A DNA stretch of 64,000 bases from Vombatus ursinus (lineage: Eukaryota; Chordata; Mammalia; Diprotodontia; Vombatidae). Positions 37,740-48,355 of the stretch are shown one piece after another. Where the stretch lies: the NCBI RefSeq assembly GCF_900497805.2, contig NW_020954610.1, positions 77,153,163 to 77,217,162 of the forward strand. The letters are read 5' to 3'. Each line of letters begins with the position of its first letter. The first letter of the stretch is position 1. The translations under genes and the position numbers were made by a program. Below the pieces are notes generated by a model. The model saw only the letters and a program-made list of their open reading frames with translations. It was not told the DNA's origin and searched no databases.

Positions 37740-38400
37740 CACTTAGTGGTTTTGCCTGTTGTTGTTATTATTGTTGTTGTTGCAGGTTTTGAGAGTCAAA
37801 ATCTGTGCCTGGATTTTGGATTTACTGCAGCAAATCTTGTCTCTTTCCTCACCTGTCAGATTTGGTATTCTGGTGAACTTTTGGTTTGATCTAGCATAGA
37901 CTCTACTTTTCTCTCTTGGATTGAGATTTGCCCACTTTTCCCTAAGAAAAGTTTTACTCCCTTTTAATTGCCCTTCAGTAACTATCTTTAGAGGCCAGGG
38001 ATTTAACAAGTTTGTTTTTGGGGTTCCTAGAGGTAATAAAGTTAACCACTGCCTATATGAAAGGTTTCCCCTTTCATGGAGCTCTGGGGGCGGAAATGGG
38101 AGTGTTGGAGGTGCCTCTAATATCCATTTCCTAAAGTGGAAGTTTAGCTTGACACTCTTTCCCATCCATTGATAAACTTACCAAATTTTACAATAATTGG
38201 GTCAATATTGGACTAGATTGATTAAGGAGAACTTAGCCAGAACCTCTGCTGAATTCATATCATTCCAAGGTGTCTCAAAATGGACAATTCTGATACCAGC
38301 TCAAAAAATTTCCCTTATGGAGAACTGATTTTTCACTGATTCCTCTGTTACAAGAGGTAGTCACATACTCTAAGGAGTGCTATATTAAAGGCAGCTTCCA
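37740..38400. other. Unassigned sequence left of the L1/ERV nest
   Basis: The minus strand holds a 140-codon open frame (38165-37743) ending in a short Asn run from a GTT repeat. It has no recognised domain and no host-gene match that I can recall. It may be remnant repeat sequence. Confidence 0.3.
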
Positions 38401-38612
38401 TTTTCTTTAAAAGAAATTTTTTGGTATGCTGCAATTTGTTTCAGAATTTGGAGGGAAAATATGCTTGACCAAACAAGAGATAGCGAGAATCCCAGGAAGT
38501 AAAATGAACAGTGTTTATATAAAATCGAAAAGCTTTTACACAAACAAAATCAGTGCAATTAGAATTAGAAGAGAAATAGTTAACTGGGAAAAATATCTTG
38601 TTTCTCTGATAA

Positions 38613-38682
38613 AATAAAAGTCCAAACCTATCTAATTACAGGACAAGCATATCAGCTCAAAAAGAAAGCGAAGTCAGATGAG
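38613..38682. repeat. 70-bp segment foreign to L1, inverted copy of 40192-40261
   Basis: The segment matches the reverse complement of 40192-40261 at 69 of 70 positions. It is bordered by two exact copies of gtttctctgataaaa (38600-38614 and 38682-38696), as if inserted with duplication of its target in the L1. Confidence 0.9.
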
Positions 38683-39120
38683 TTTCTCTGATAAAAGTAT
38701 GGTGTCAAGGATACATAGGAAACTGATTCAAATTTATAAGAACAAGAATCATTTGTCAATAGACAAATGGTAAAAGGTTATAAATAGGCAGTTCTCAAAA
38801 GAACGAAAACAAGCTGTCAACAACCATATGAAAAAATGTATCAAATAACTAATAAGAGAAATGTAAATTAAAACCCTGGGGTTCCACCATACTCTTATCA
38901 GATGGGCAAAGATGACCAAAAAAGGAAACAAACTATTGTTGGAGGGCACATGGGAGATGGAAGATTAAGCACACCAATGAACCATTGTTGGAGCTGTGAA
39001 CTGGTTTAGCTGTTGTAGAAAGCAACTTAAAAACCATAGCAAAAAAAAACCCATTAAATGGTGCCTATGCTTTGATTCAGCAATACGACTATTAGGCCTG
39101 TTCTTCAAAAAGATAAAAGA

Positions 39121-39706
39121 GGGTGCCAAGATCCCCACACCAAGACCACCCTCTCTTTTTGCTATTAGGAGACACCCTGTTTTCCAGAGCTAAGTCCCAG
39201 CAAACAAGCTTTGCCCTGAGCTTGGCATAACAACAACCCTTTGCTCTTGCCCTTTGGATGAACTCAGCTGCACCAAAATCCCAGAATTGTTTCACACCAG
39301 CACCAAGTGGTCTCTGAGCTCGGACAAGTACCTGCAGTACCCACATCCTGGTCATTAAGCCCTGCCATGAATCAAACTTGTCTCATTGTTGCTGTTACCC
39401 CTCATTGTCAGGGCTACAGCTTACTGAGTGGTCCGTAGCATATGTGTGGAGATTTGCCCACACCAAAGTGGGTCTTCTACTACAGGAGGGCCTGATACAT
39501 GTGTCTAGTTTCCCTCTTCCAATGGAATAAAGAAAGCTTTTTGTTTGTGACCATTGTTAATTCTTTGACTTTATTTTGTTTTCTTTCTATTTGATTTTTC
39601 TGAGTTAACTGTGGTTGTAATAACCTGTGAGAGTTCTTTGATATTTTTAGCGTTAATAGCAGTTGTAAAACCCCTGTGACTCTTGGTTATTTGTTTTCAG
39701 GGCTGA
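39121..39706 (+). mobile_element. Solo LTR of an endogenous retrovirus, inserted in L1
   Basis: A fossil element of about 586 bp beginning TGCC and ending GACA (TG...CA). It carries an AATAAA polyadenylation signal near 39526 followed by a T-rich R/U5-like part. L1 sequence continues on both sides, so it landed in an existing L1; only an LTR, with no internal region, is present. Family not resolved, probably ERV1-like. Short AGAG words at both edges may be the target duplication. Confidence 0.65.
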
Positions 39707-40069
39707 CAAGAGAAGGAACTCATATGTAAAAAATATTCATAGTGGCACTTTTGGTAGCAACAACAAACTTGAAACAAAGTGGGTACTCACCAGTTAGGTA
39801 ATGACTGAACAAATTATGGTATGTGAATATAATGGAATATTATTGGACTGTAAGAAATGGTGAAAGGGATGGATTCAGATGATGATAACAGCTAGTTATG
39901 GAATGATACAGAGTGAAATGAGCAAAGCCTTGAGAACAATTTATACAATAACTACAACATTGTAAAGAAAAATAACTTTTAAAAGATTTAAATGCTCTGA
40001 CCAATGCAGTGACCACACATTAGTCCACAGGCCAGAGAACAAAGCATGCTCCCCTTAGTGGAAGGAGGT

Positions 40070-40540
40070 ACCCTAAAGTCTCCTGTGAAATTAGTTGTTA
40101 CATTTGGGGACATCTTCCAGGATCTGAAGGGCTGATTCTCATCAACCGTGAACACTTAATCCTCTTTTGGGAGCCCCACATGTGTTTGGTGCTCATCTGA
40201 CTTCGCTTTCTTTTTGAGCTGATATGCTTGTCCTGTAATTAGATGGGTTTGGACTTTTATTTGAAATGCCCTGTTAATGTGGAGAAAAATAGAGAATTCT
40301 ACATTCTGTAGGGGACCTGTGGAGAAATTTTGTCTAGGCCTTTATTTGACTTGCTCTGTACACTGGTACGTGATCCACTGGGCAAACCGTTATCCCAACT
40401 GGGATTGTCCTATGTGGAAGAATTTTCACCCAAAGTGGTTTGGTTTCTCACTTGGGTGTGTGTGTGTGCATGTATGTATAGCGACCCATAGATTAGGAAT
40501 CTAATCCCTACTAGGAGCGCTCCACATACTCTGGTTGCTA
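40070..40540 (+). mobile_element. Endogenous retrovirus fragment: U5 end, PBS-like site and leader
   Basis: A fossil fragment. After a short U5-like end finishing in TTACA, the text at 40103-40123 (TTTGGGGACATCTTCCAGG) resembles the tRNA-Pro primer-binding site of gammaretrovirus-like ERV1 elements, followed by a leader-like region. No gag, pol or env part is recognisable; the right limit is uncertain and could reach about 41160. Old and clearly incomplete. Confidence 0.5.
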
Positions 40541-41165
40541 ATTTGGGATTAGACTTTTCCTCTGAGAAGGAAAGCTCGCCTTTTCCTTTTCTTTTCTTTA
40601 TTTTGTTTAGTTGTTTCAGTTTTTTCATTTTATTTGTGTTTTTCTTTCTTTTTTTTTTTGTATTGAGACAGGCTCTTTCTTGTAAGTGCTTGGCAGATGG
40701 CGAAACCTGCAATTTGGGCATCTTATATGGAGCTCTACAGTAACCTTAAGCCCCATGTGTGCAACTTCTCCACTTCAGAAAACTAAGGAAGATGACACAT
40801 TAGGTTTCAAGACATAAGAAAGAATCATTTGCTTTATTGAATCAGGTCTTGCCATTTATTTGCCCAGGTCGGGAGTCCTGAATGAGTAAAGGTCAAAAGC
40901 CATTAAGTCCCTTATAGAAACTGTGCATCACAATAAAAAAAAATCGGTACACCTGCTTTCCTACGGGAGGGTTTCTTCTTAATTTTCCCTGATTCGCTCA
41001 TCAGCTTGGCAGATCCCAGCATCCCTGATTAGAATGACCCATACCCAAGAGTCCTTTAACCTAGGACTAGTTACATTTTAGACTCTCTGTTTAGTTTCTA
41101 GTCTATAGTTACATAAACTACTGATAGTCCTGGTACAATATCATATTTCTGGTGTCTCCTTTTAT
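40541..41165. other. Intergenic stretch right of the ERV fragment
   Basis: T-rich patch at 40580-40670, otherwise unassigned; may be the rest of the ERV fragment. No gene supported. Confidence 0.3.
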
Positions 41166-41271
41166 CTACATAAGCAATTTGGTCAGCTGAATAAAAATCA
41201 GCATAAAGCAGCGAGATATCCATTCCAGGACCAAGGTTAAGCTAAGTACTCTGCACCCTAGGTCTAATAAT

Positions 41272-41373
41272 TCAGGACTTCTTAAACTTTTTCCACTCAA
41301 GATCCCTTTAGCACTTCTTAAATTGTGGGTCAAAATCCCATATGGGGTTGGTACCCACAGTTTAGGAAACACA
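41272..41373. mobile_element. hAT-like MITE remnant
   Basis: Begins 'caggacttcttaaacttttt' and ends 'ggtacccacagtttaggaaa'; the two ends are rough inverted repeats (cttcttaaact against the complement cctaaact) as in the common mammalian hAT MITE with that terminus. Short and non-coding. Confidence 0.5.
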
Positions 41374-41449
41374 TTATGGATTCAATATGCTGGGCCTAAT
41401 CTCTTTTAATCCTTTTTCTTTGTTTTATCCCCTAACATTTCTACCAAGC

Positions 41450-41640
41450 ATTAGCATTACCACCTAGTATAATAACATTACTGATAATGTTAGTAATATT
41501 TCTATTAGTTAGTTATAATAAATATTACTACCTAGCATTATCATTACTACCTAGTATAATAACATTACTAGTAATGTTAATGCTAATTGTTATTAGTATT
41601 ACTACTATTTAATAGTAATAAACATTACTGCCTAGCATCC
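41450..41640. repeat. Tandem duplication with ~87-bp period, ATT-rich
   Basis: 'acctagtataataacattac' occurs at 41462 and again at 41549, and 'cctagcat' marks the joints near 41531 and 41632. The copies differ by small ATT-rich changes. Confidence 0.85.
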
Positions 41641-41884
41641 CTAGAGTTACTACCCTACTTGACATACCCATATGCCTATATAGCCTGGTTCCCTAAAGCA
41701 ATGGCTTCAAACTTCATGTTTGTTATAAACATATCACAAAATCTATTTGTAACAATCCTACTCAAATCTTTTCTTTTCTTCCCGGAGACTTGTTCATCTG
41801 ATTATATGTTTGATTGGACAAAAGGATGAAGGGTAGTAAAGAGTTGAAAAACAGCCAGTGGGTTTGAGGTACCTATTCTCAGGA

Positions 41885-42130
41885 AAGCACAGGGGATAGA
41901 ATGCTGAACTTGGAGTTAGGAAGACCTGGCCTCAAATTTCTCCTCTAACACTTTAGCTGTGTGACCATGAGGAAGTCACTGGGTCTCAATTTCCTCATCT
42001 GTAAAATGGGGTAATGATATTGAGAGTCTCTGCCTCATAGGGTTCAAATGAAATAATGTTTACATAAACCACTTTGCAAACTTTAAAGTGTACAAATGCT
42101 AATGATCATTTTTATTGTTATCATCATAGC
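41885..42130 (+). repeat. MIR-class SINE downstream of TRIM14
   Basis: 'ggagttaggaagacctggcc', 'tgtgaccatgaggaagtcac', 'ctcatctgtaaaatggggta' and an ATT tail. Its complement supplies an AATAAA near 42111-42116 that could end the TRIM14 transcript; this is a guess. Confidence 0.75.
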
Positions 42131-42217
42131 ACCAGCCATATGTCTGCAAAGAGAGTCCCCTCCTGTATCCTTTATCCTTACACTGGGACCAATCATTTCC
42201 TGGGATTAGCGGGGGCC

Positions 42218-42753
42218 CTAGGGCAGTTTACGTATGGTTATTGATCCTTCCCATAGCCTCAGTGCTGGATAAAGTGGCTCTTGGAACCTTGAGTAAAATG
42301 TGTGTAAGTGTGTCACACCACATGTCATATCATAAAAAGAGAGAATTCCAGCCTCGTAATCCAGGAAAATTCCAATCCTTTCAGGATCATGATCTATTGG
42401 TATTCGTGTTCTTTCTCCATTATGAAATGCCCAGTATTCCATATCAAATCTTTTTAAACACCAAGATTCTCTATTAAACCCCAAACGACTAGCTTCAGAA
42501 TTTCCTTTGCGTCCAATGGAAGAATAAGCCACCCCTATCCACCATCCTATCCCAGACTTGAGTAAGTCCACCTCCCAGTAATGACTCCCAGAGAAGAAAG
42601 AGTCCCGGCTCAGCACCTGCCACAGTTTATCAAACCTCTGGGGATTAAATAATTGAATCTTGCCAATCAAAACACAGGTCACAGTCAAACGGTCATCAGA
42701 CAATCGCAGCCGGGAATGCATAGTGTCTGGTTCCAGGGTTGGGATTCTGGCAT
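42218..42753 (-). CDS. TRIM14: TRIM14 last coding exon (PRY-SPRY domain)
   Basis: Acceptor aaacag, then the codon-completing AT, and 177 residues ([20 protein letters not shown] onward) to the stop TAG at 42220-42218. The PRY part runs to about [10 protein letters not shown]; the SPRY part contains [29 protein letters not shown] and [13 protein letters not shown]. It ends ITIRKLP, like human SIPRLP. The ligand-binding domain is complete. Confidence 0.96.
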
Positions 42754-45700
42754 CTGTTTAAAAGACAACGCCCCAACAAATCATCCGTTCCTTCCAAAAT
42801 ACAGCAAAGCAACAATAACAACAACAACAACAACAACGACAAAATACCTGAATAATCAGAAATATTCCTAAAAGGATGTTCTGCTTAATTGTAAATTAAT
42901 CTGATACTTGGTTTTGCTTCAAGCTGTGCTGAAAGCTTTTCTAAATTCTAGCAAGTTTTTTATGCTTCTGTTTTTTGTCAGTATATGAGAAAAATTTGTC
43001 TCTTCCTTCAATGAGTGAGAATCTTGAAATCATTACAGACATCATCATGAAGGGCTATGATCATTAAATGGGACTGTAGATGTAAATGGTATAGAAGTTG
43101 CTAGTCATCTTGCTTCCTACTCCTTACCTCCCCATCCCAGAGTACTTATACTATGCTTAGTGTTGGGTCTTACATATTGGGACATTAATAAGCTGGAGAG
43201 CACCCAGAAAAGGGATACTAGGACATTGAAAGTTCTTGTGATCATGTTAGATGAGGATTATTTGAAGGAACTAGAGGTATTTAACCTGAGAAGAAAAGCC
43301 TTGAGGATTGGAGGTGGGTGTGGGTAGGTAGGACGTTTAAAAGTCAATCCCATAGAAGATACTTTAGACTTGTGATGCTTGGCTCCAGAGGGCAGAACTA
43401 GGAATATAAGAGTAGGTTTTGAGCTGGAAGGGACCTCATGAATCTCTGGTTCAACCCTCTCATTTTAGAGATGAGGAAACTGAGGTCAGATTTGAACCCA
43501 CATGCTCTGACTTCAGGGCCCATAATCCATCTACTTCACCAAGCTGTCTCTTCTTAACTGGTGAAAACTGTCAAAGCAAATTTAGGATCGATGTAAAGAA
43601 ACATTTCCAACAGTTAGAGTGATCAAGAAATTGAATAGGGTGCTTTGGGAGGTAGTTGGGTTTCTTCTGGTTTATGGATGACCACTTTGAACAGATTTTC
43701 ATGGAGGAGACACTTGGCCAGATACTAATTAGACTAGCTGGACTTTGAGGTTCTTTCCAACTCTGAGATTCTGCAAAATGAGAACAGACTAAAAAGACAA
43801 GTTTGGAAAGATGAAGGCTACATAGGAGGATATGAGGTTTCTTAATTCATAAATGTTATTCACCAAATCTTGGAATCATAGCCCAGAAGCAAAGATTCCT
43901 CTTCAAGCTAGGAAGAGATAAATTTAGAACACATAAAGGGAACCCTAACTTTATAGAACAAGTGTTCATTTATGGAATTTACTACACCAAGAGGTGGTGG
44001 TAAGAGCTGGGAAAAATATACAAAAAAAGTTTCAAAAGAAGGTGTTTGGAAAACTCAAACTCATGGAAAATCCATTCTAAGAGAAATAAGCATATTTAGG
44101 GATACCCCTAACTTCTTCAAGTTGACAATATTACATCACTTTATGTTTTTTTTTTTCCTAGACTGGATTTCATTTGATCGTCTCAACATCCTTGTGAGTT
44201 TACAGGATTCCTCCTCTTCCTCCTCACTATTATTATTAGGCTTGGAATTATGACTTCATTATTTCAGGAAACTCCATTGACTATTTTGCAACTTATTGTC
44301 TTAGAGAGTTGTTTGGTGGCGCTGAGAAGTTAAATGACTTGTCTAGGATCACATGATGTAGCAGAAGTAAGGCCTGACCTAAGCTCTTCCTAACTCTATC
44401 CACCATGTCCCAATGCCTCTTAAAGTGGTTATTACCATCCTCATTTTACAGTTTAAGAAACTGAGAATCAGTGAGGTTAAGTGAATTGACGAAGGTCACA
44501 TAGGTAGATTTGGGACTCAAACTGAATTCTTCTGACTCCCATACTAGGCCTCTTTCTACTATACATACTGCTATCAGGGAGAAAAATAATGCTCTCTTTT
44601 TTGAGGGAGATTTCTTTCTTTCTTTCCTTCTCTTTCTTTTCTTTCTTTCTCTCTTTCTTTTCTAGAACTATATTTCATTGGCATAACAAACCTCTGCCAA
44701 GAAAATTCTTCCTAAGTTCAGATGGGCTTCTGCATTGCATTTATAGTCACGATGAGTTGCCTGTAGCATTGAAAGGTTAAGGGACTTGCCCAGGATCACA
44801 CAGTCAATATATGCCAAAGGCAGGACTTTGAATCCAGGTCTTCATTACTCCACAACTGGCTCTCTAACCACACCACCACACTGCCCCTAATAATATCCTT
44901 TTATGGTTGTCCCTTGGTGTCACTGTGAGAGGTAGAATCTTGAGCTGGATGAGCCATGGATCTGACTCAGTGTATCATTTTTAAGGTTCTTAAAATATTA
45001 ACCTGGGTATGTGTATCCTCTTAAGCAATTTTTCATACTTCATAAAAAGCAATTCAAAACATTCTGTCTCTGTCAGAGCTATGAAGATATATCTTCTCTT
45101 CCCTATGTCACTTATGAACTCTTCTCTTCAACTCCCTCCTACTTGGGAAAGACTGCATTAGTTCAAAGAATGAGTTCCTGCTTATCTTTCTCCTCCTTTT
45201 GATATCATCACACTCTGTAGGTACTCAGATACTTTTACGTGGAAGGCCTTCAGAAACTTGTAATGATTAACTGGAGCATGCATGAAGTTATATTTAAGTT
45301 CACTCACACTAATACCACCCCAAAGTGGATAACACAATGACATGGCAGAAAGAGCACTGGAAAGTGAATCTGGACACTTGAATTTAAGTCTTACTTCTGC
45401 CATTTGCTTATAGGATAACCTCAGGCAAATTCCTTGGCCTAAATTTCAGTCTCCTCATCAAATGAACTAGATCTCTAAGGTCCTTTATAGTTCTAATAAT
45501 TATGATTCTATCCAGCATCCACATTTAGGCATCCATCCCCTGACTCTCACCCCATTTCAACCTATGTCAGTACGTTAAAAACTGGGCTAATATATCCTTT
45601 ATTATTGTCATTTCATCATGTGGGCCAGAGTAATTACTAAGGATCATTTTATCTATTTCCTATGATGTCTTCGGAGAGATTTATGGCTTTTCTTGGGGCA

Positions 45701-48315
45701 TGATTTGTATCTGTGCCCTGTGTATACTGTTTTTTGGAGGTAGAACTGGACCAATGATTTCATCAGTAGAGGGATTTTCCCCACAAGAAAATACACTCTA
45801 CTAATGATAAGATTCTTCATCTTCCTTCTCTTTATTATTTTGAGGCCTGGACTTATGATTTCATTAGTTCAGAGAACTCCTGGTGGGGAAATTCTCTCTA
45901 CCAATGCACATCAACTCTTATGCAATGTAAAGTACTGAGAAGTTAAGTGATTTGTTTTGGGTCACGTAACCAGTAAAGGTCAGAGGTCATCCTAACTCCC
46001 AGGCTGGCCCTCTATCTAGTGCTGCCCATTTGTAGTACAGGTACATAATGTTGTGCTGCCCATATATAGTATAGGAACATAAAAGGAAGGATTGTTATTG
46101 TTGCTAGATCTCCCTGTTTGTCTCAGGCTCTATGATACAAGGATGAAGTTGCAGGTTCTCTCAAACAGTAACCTTGGTAGGTACTCACAAGGGATATAAG
46201 AAATTACCTTAGGCCAAACAAGTATTGATAGATCTGTGACCTGCCTTTCTATAATAAGTGGTCAGGGGGACTGAATCTGAACATTATACAGTATTACCAC
46301 ATTCTCTTTCTCTGGGCGACTCAGCCCTGCTCTATGGATTTATTCTTACAAGACAGACTTGTTCAGTGATTATACCTAGTGTCCTTTACAATGATAGTAT
46401 AACAAAGGATAGACAGAGGTATTGAAGAGCATAGCTGCAATCTGCCCTGTGAGGCTAAGCAGGAGAAATGTAATCCCTCTTCTACATGGCAGTCAATGCT
46501 TCAAATACTCAACAGCTATCAAAAGCTAAACTGCTAATCATTCCTCTGCCATATTGGTCTCTTTCTTCCATTAGTGAGTTGTTCCTTGGGGGCTTCATTT
46601 TGTGATGGGTCCAGGCCAGCCATGCTCCATTCCCCTCCTAATTGTGGTTCTGACTATTTGAACTTTGCCCCCATCTTTCTCCCCTCCCCTTGTGGGGTAC
46701 CTTCTTCCTCCTACTCCCCACTTTCTTTTCAGTTCCCTTTTATGTGTTATCTTCACTAGAATGGAAGCTCCCTGAGAACAGGAATGGTCTTTCTTTTTGC
46801 TTATACTATATTCACATCTCCAGTGCCTGGCATGTAGTACTGTATTTCTTTCCTTTTTTAAATTTTTTTTTATTTTTTGGTGAGGCAATTGGGGTTAAGT
46901 GACTTGCTGAGGGTCACACAGCTAGTAAGTGTCAAATGTCTAGTCTGAGGTTGGATTTGAACTCAGGTCCTCCTGAGTATTTCACCACATAATCATCGCC
47001 ACTTAATAATAGTCAAACCCTGTTTTTCCAGTCCAAAAACTGGTTTATAACCTTTTATCGTGTAATTGTCACATGGTATAATTTTGTTTGTCACGCCGCT
47101 TAACATTGTCACGTTGGGCAGACTCTTAAGGAGTCTAAACATGAGTAAGCAGTGGTTAGATTATAAGAATATAAACAGTGGCTAGATTTTAGGAATCTGA
47201 GCAGTGGCTAGATTATAAGAATCCCAGCTGTCACGCCGCTTAAGAGGTAAACAGAGCAGTAATGTATTCACCAGAGACATATGGATATGCATTTATCTCT
47301 TGCCCATTGTGAGCCCCACGCCTAGAATTCTCAGTGCAGGCTCATTGTCAGTATATTTCTGAAAGCCAGCTCACGTGGTTTGTTTAGAATGCTGCAGTAC
47401 TAACGGTATTGTCACTTAACCTTGCTGTAGACGCCAAGGGAAGCAGGCAAAGCTGCCATGAGTAAGTCATGTGATATGGTAAGACTTGCATCTTTCCTCA
47501 GTAGCCAAACTGTACAGCTCATCTGCCAATGATGCAGTTTAGTAATAAATGATTTTTAAGTAATACTGGCACAATTTTTAAAAGCTTCACATAATGGTTG
47601 CACCCCACTTTTTTAAAAAATTGGCATAAAATCTGTGACGATCATGCGGTGAAATGTGTAAGTACTTGATAAGTGCTTGTGGCCTTGTTGTTTTACCAAA
47701 GCCTTTTCTTTTCCAGGTAAAAAATCCTCAGTTCATCAATTACTCTACTCTTGACCAGGCTCCAGAATCATAGAACTGTGTTTAGAAGGGAACTAAGAGT
47801 CCAAATTCTACCTGAAGCAACCCATAACCCATGAGGAAATATCCAACTAGTGGTCATACTGTGTCTGATTCTCATTTGAATGCCTCTAGTAACCTGTTAT
47901 CTCCCTTGAGGCAGCTCATTTTGTTTCTGGACAAGTTCTCATTCTTAGAGATTTCCTTTACAGTATATTGACCTGAAAAATGCCTTCCTGTAATTTCTGT
48001 CGATTGTTCCCATTCTGCCATCTGTGGCCAAGCAAACTTAATGGCATCCTTCTTCCATATGATAACTCTTCAAATATTGAAGATGGCCATCATGCCGCTT
48101 CTTTGTCTTTCCTCTTTGCCTTCTTTTTTTGTCATGTCTTTTCTCTTCCAAGCTAAACTGGGGGGAGGGGGGGTGTTCTTTAGCCTGATGTCTCTCACCA
48201 TGCTATCTCTTACCCCAAATGAGAAAAAGTATGAAATAGTGGAAAGAATACAATTCATTAATGAAAAGGTGTTTAAATCCTGGGCCTGACACACAGACAC
48301 ACACAGACACACACA

Positions 48316-48355
<40 letters not shown>

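Larger units (their letters stand above)
38430..40068 (+). repeat. Marsupial-type L1 3' half, split by an LTR
   Basis: Left part with L1 text ('agcttttacacaaacaaaat', 'aaactgattcaaatttataa', 'agaaatgtaaattaaaacc'), right part from about 39707 ('aaaaatattcatagtggcac', 'taatggaatattattggact', 'agagtgaaatgagcaaagcc'). A 586-bp LTR at 39121-39706 separates them, and a 68-bp foreign segment lies at 38615-38682. Confidence 0.85.

Noticed and set aside
42218-42753. BSPRY or another B30.2 protein as identity for the SPRY exon
   Set aside because: The WCLKR, LDYEAG and RLWEGSI blocks and the separate coiled-coil exon fit TRIM14 far better.
47041-47660. Possible structured RNA or CRISPR-like array because of spaced repeats
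   Set aside because: Only three short diverged units, no leader or associated genes, vertebrate context; better explained as internal repeats of a DNA transposon.
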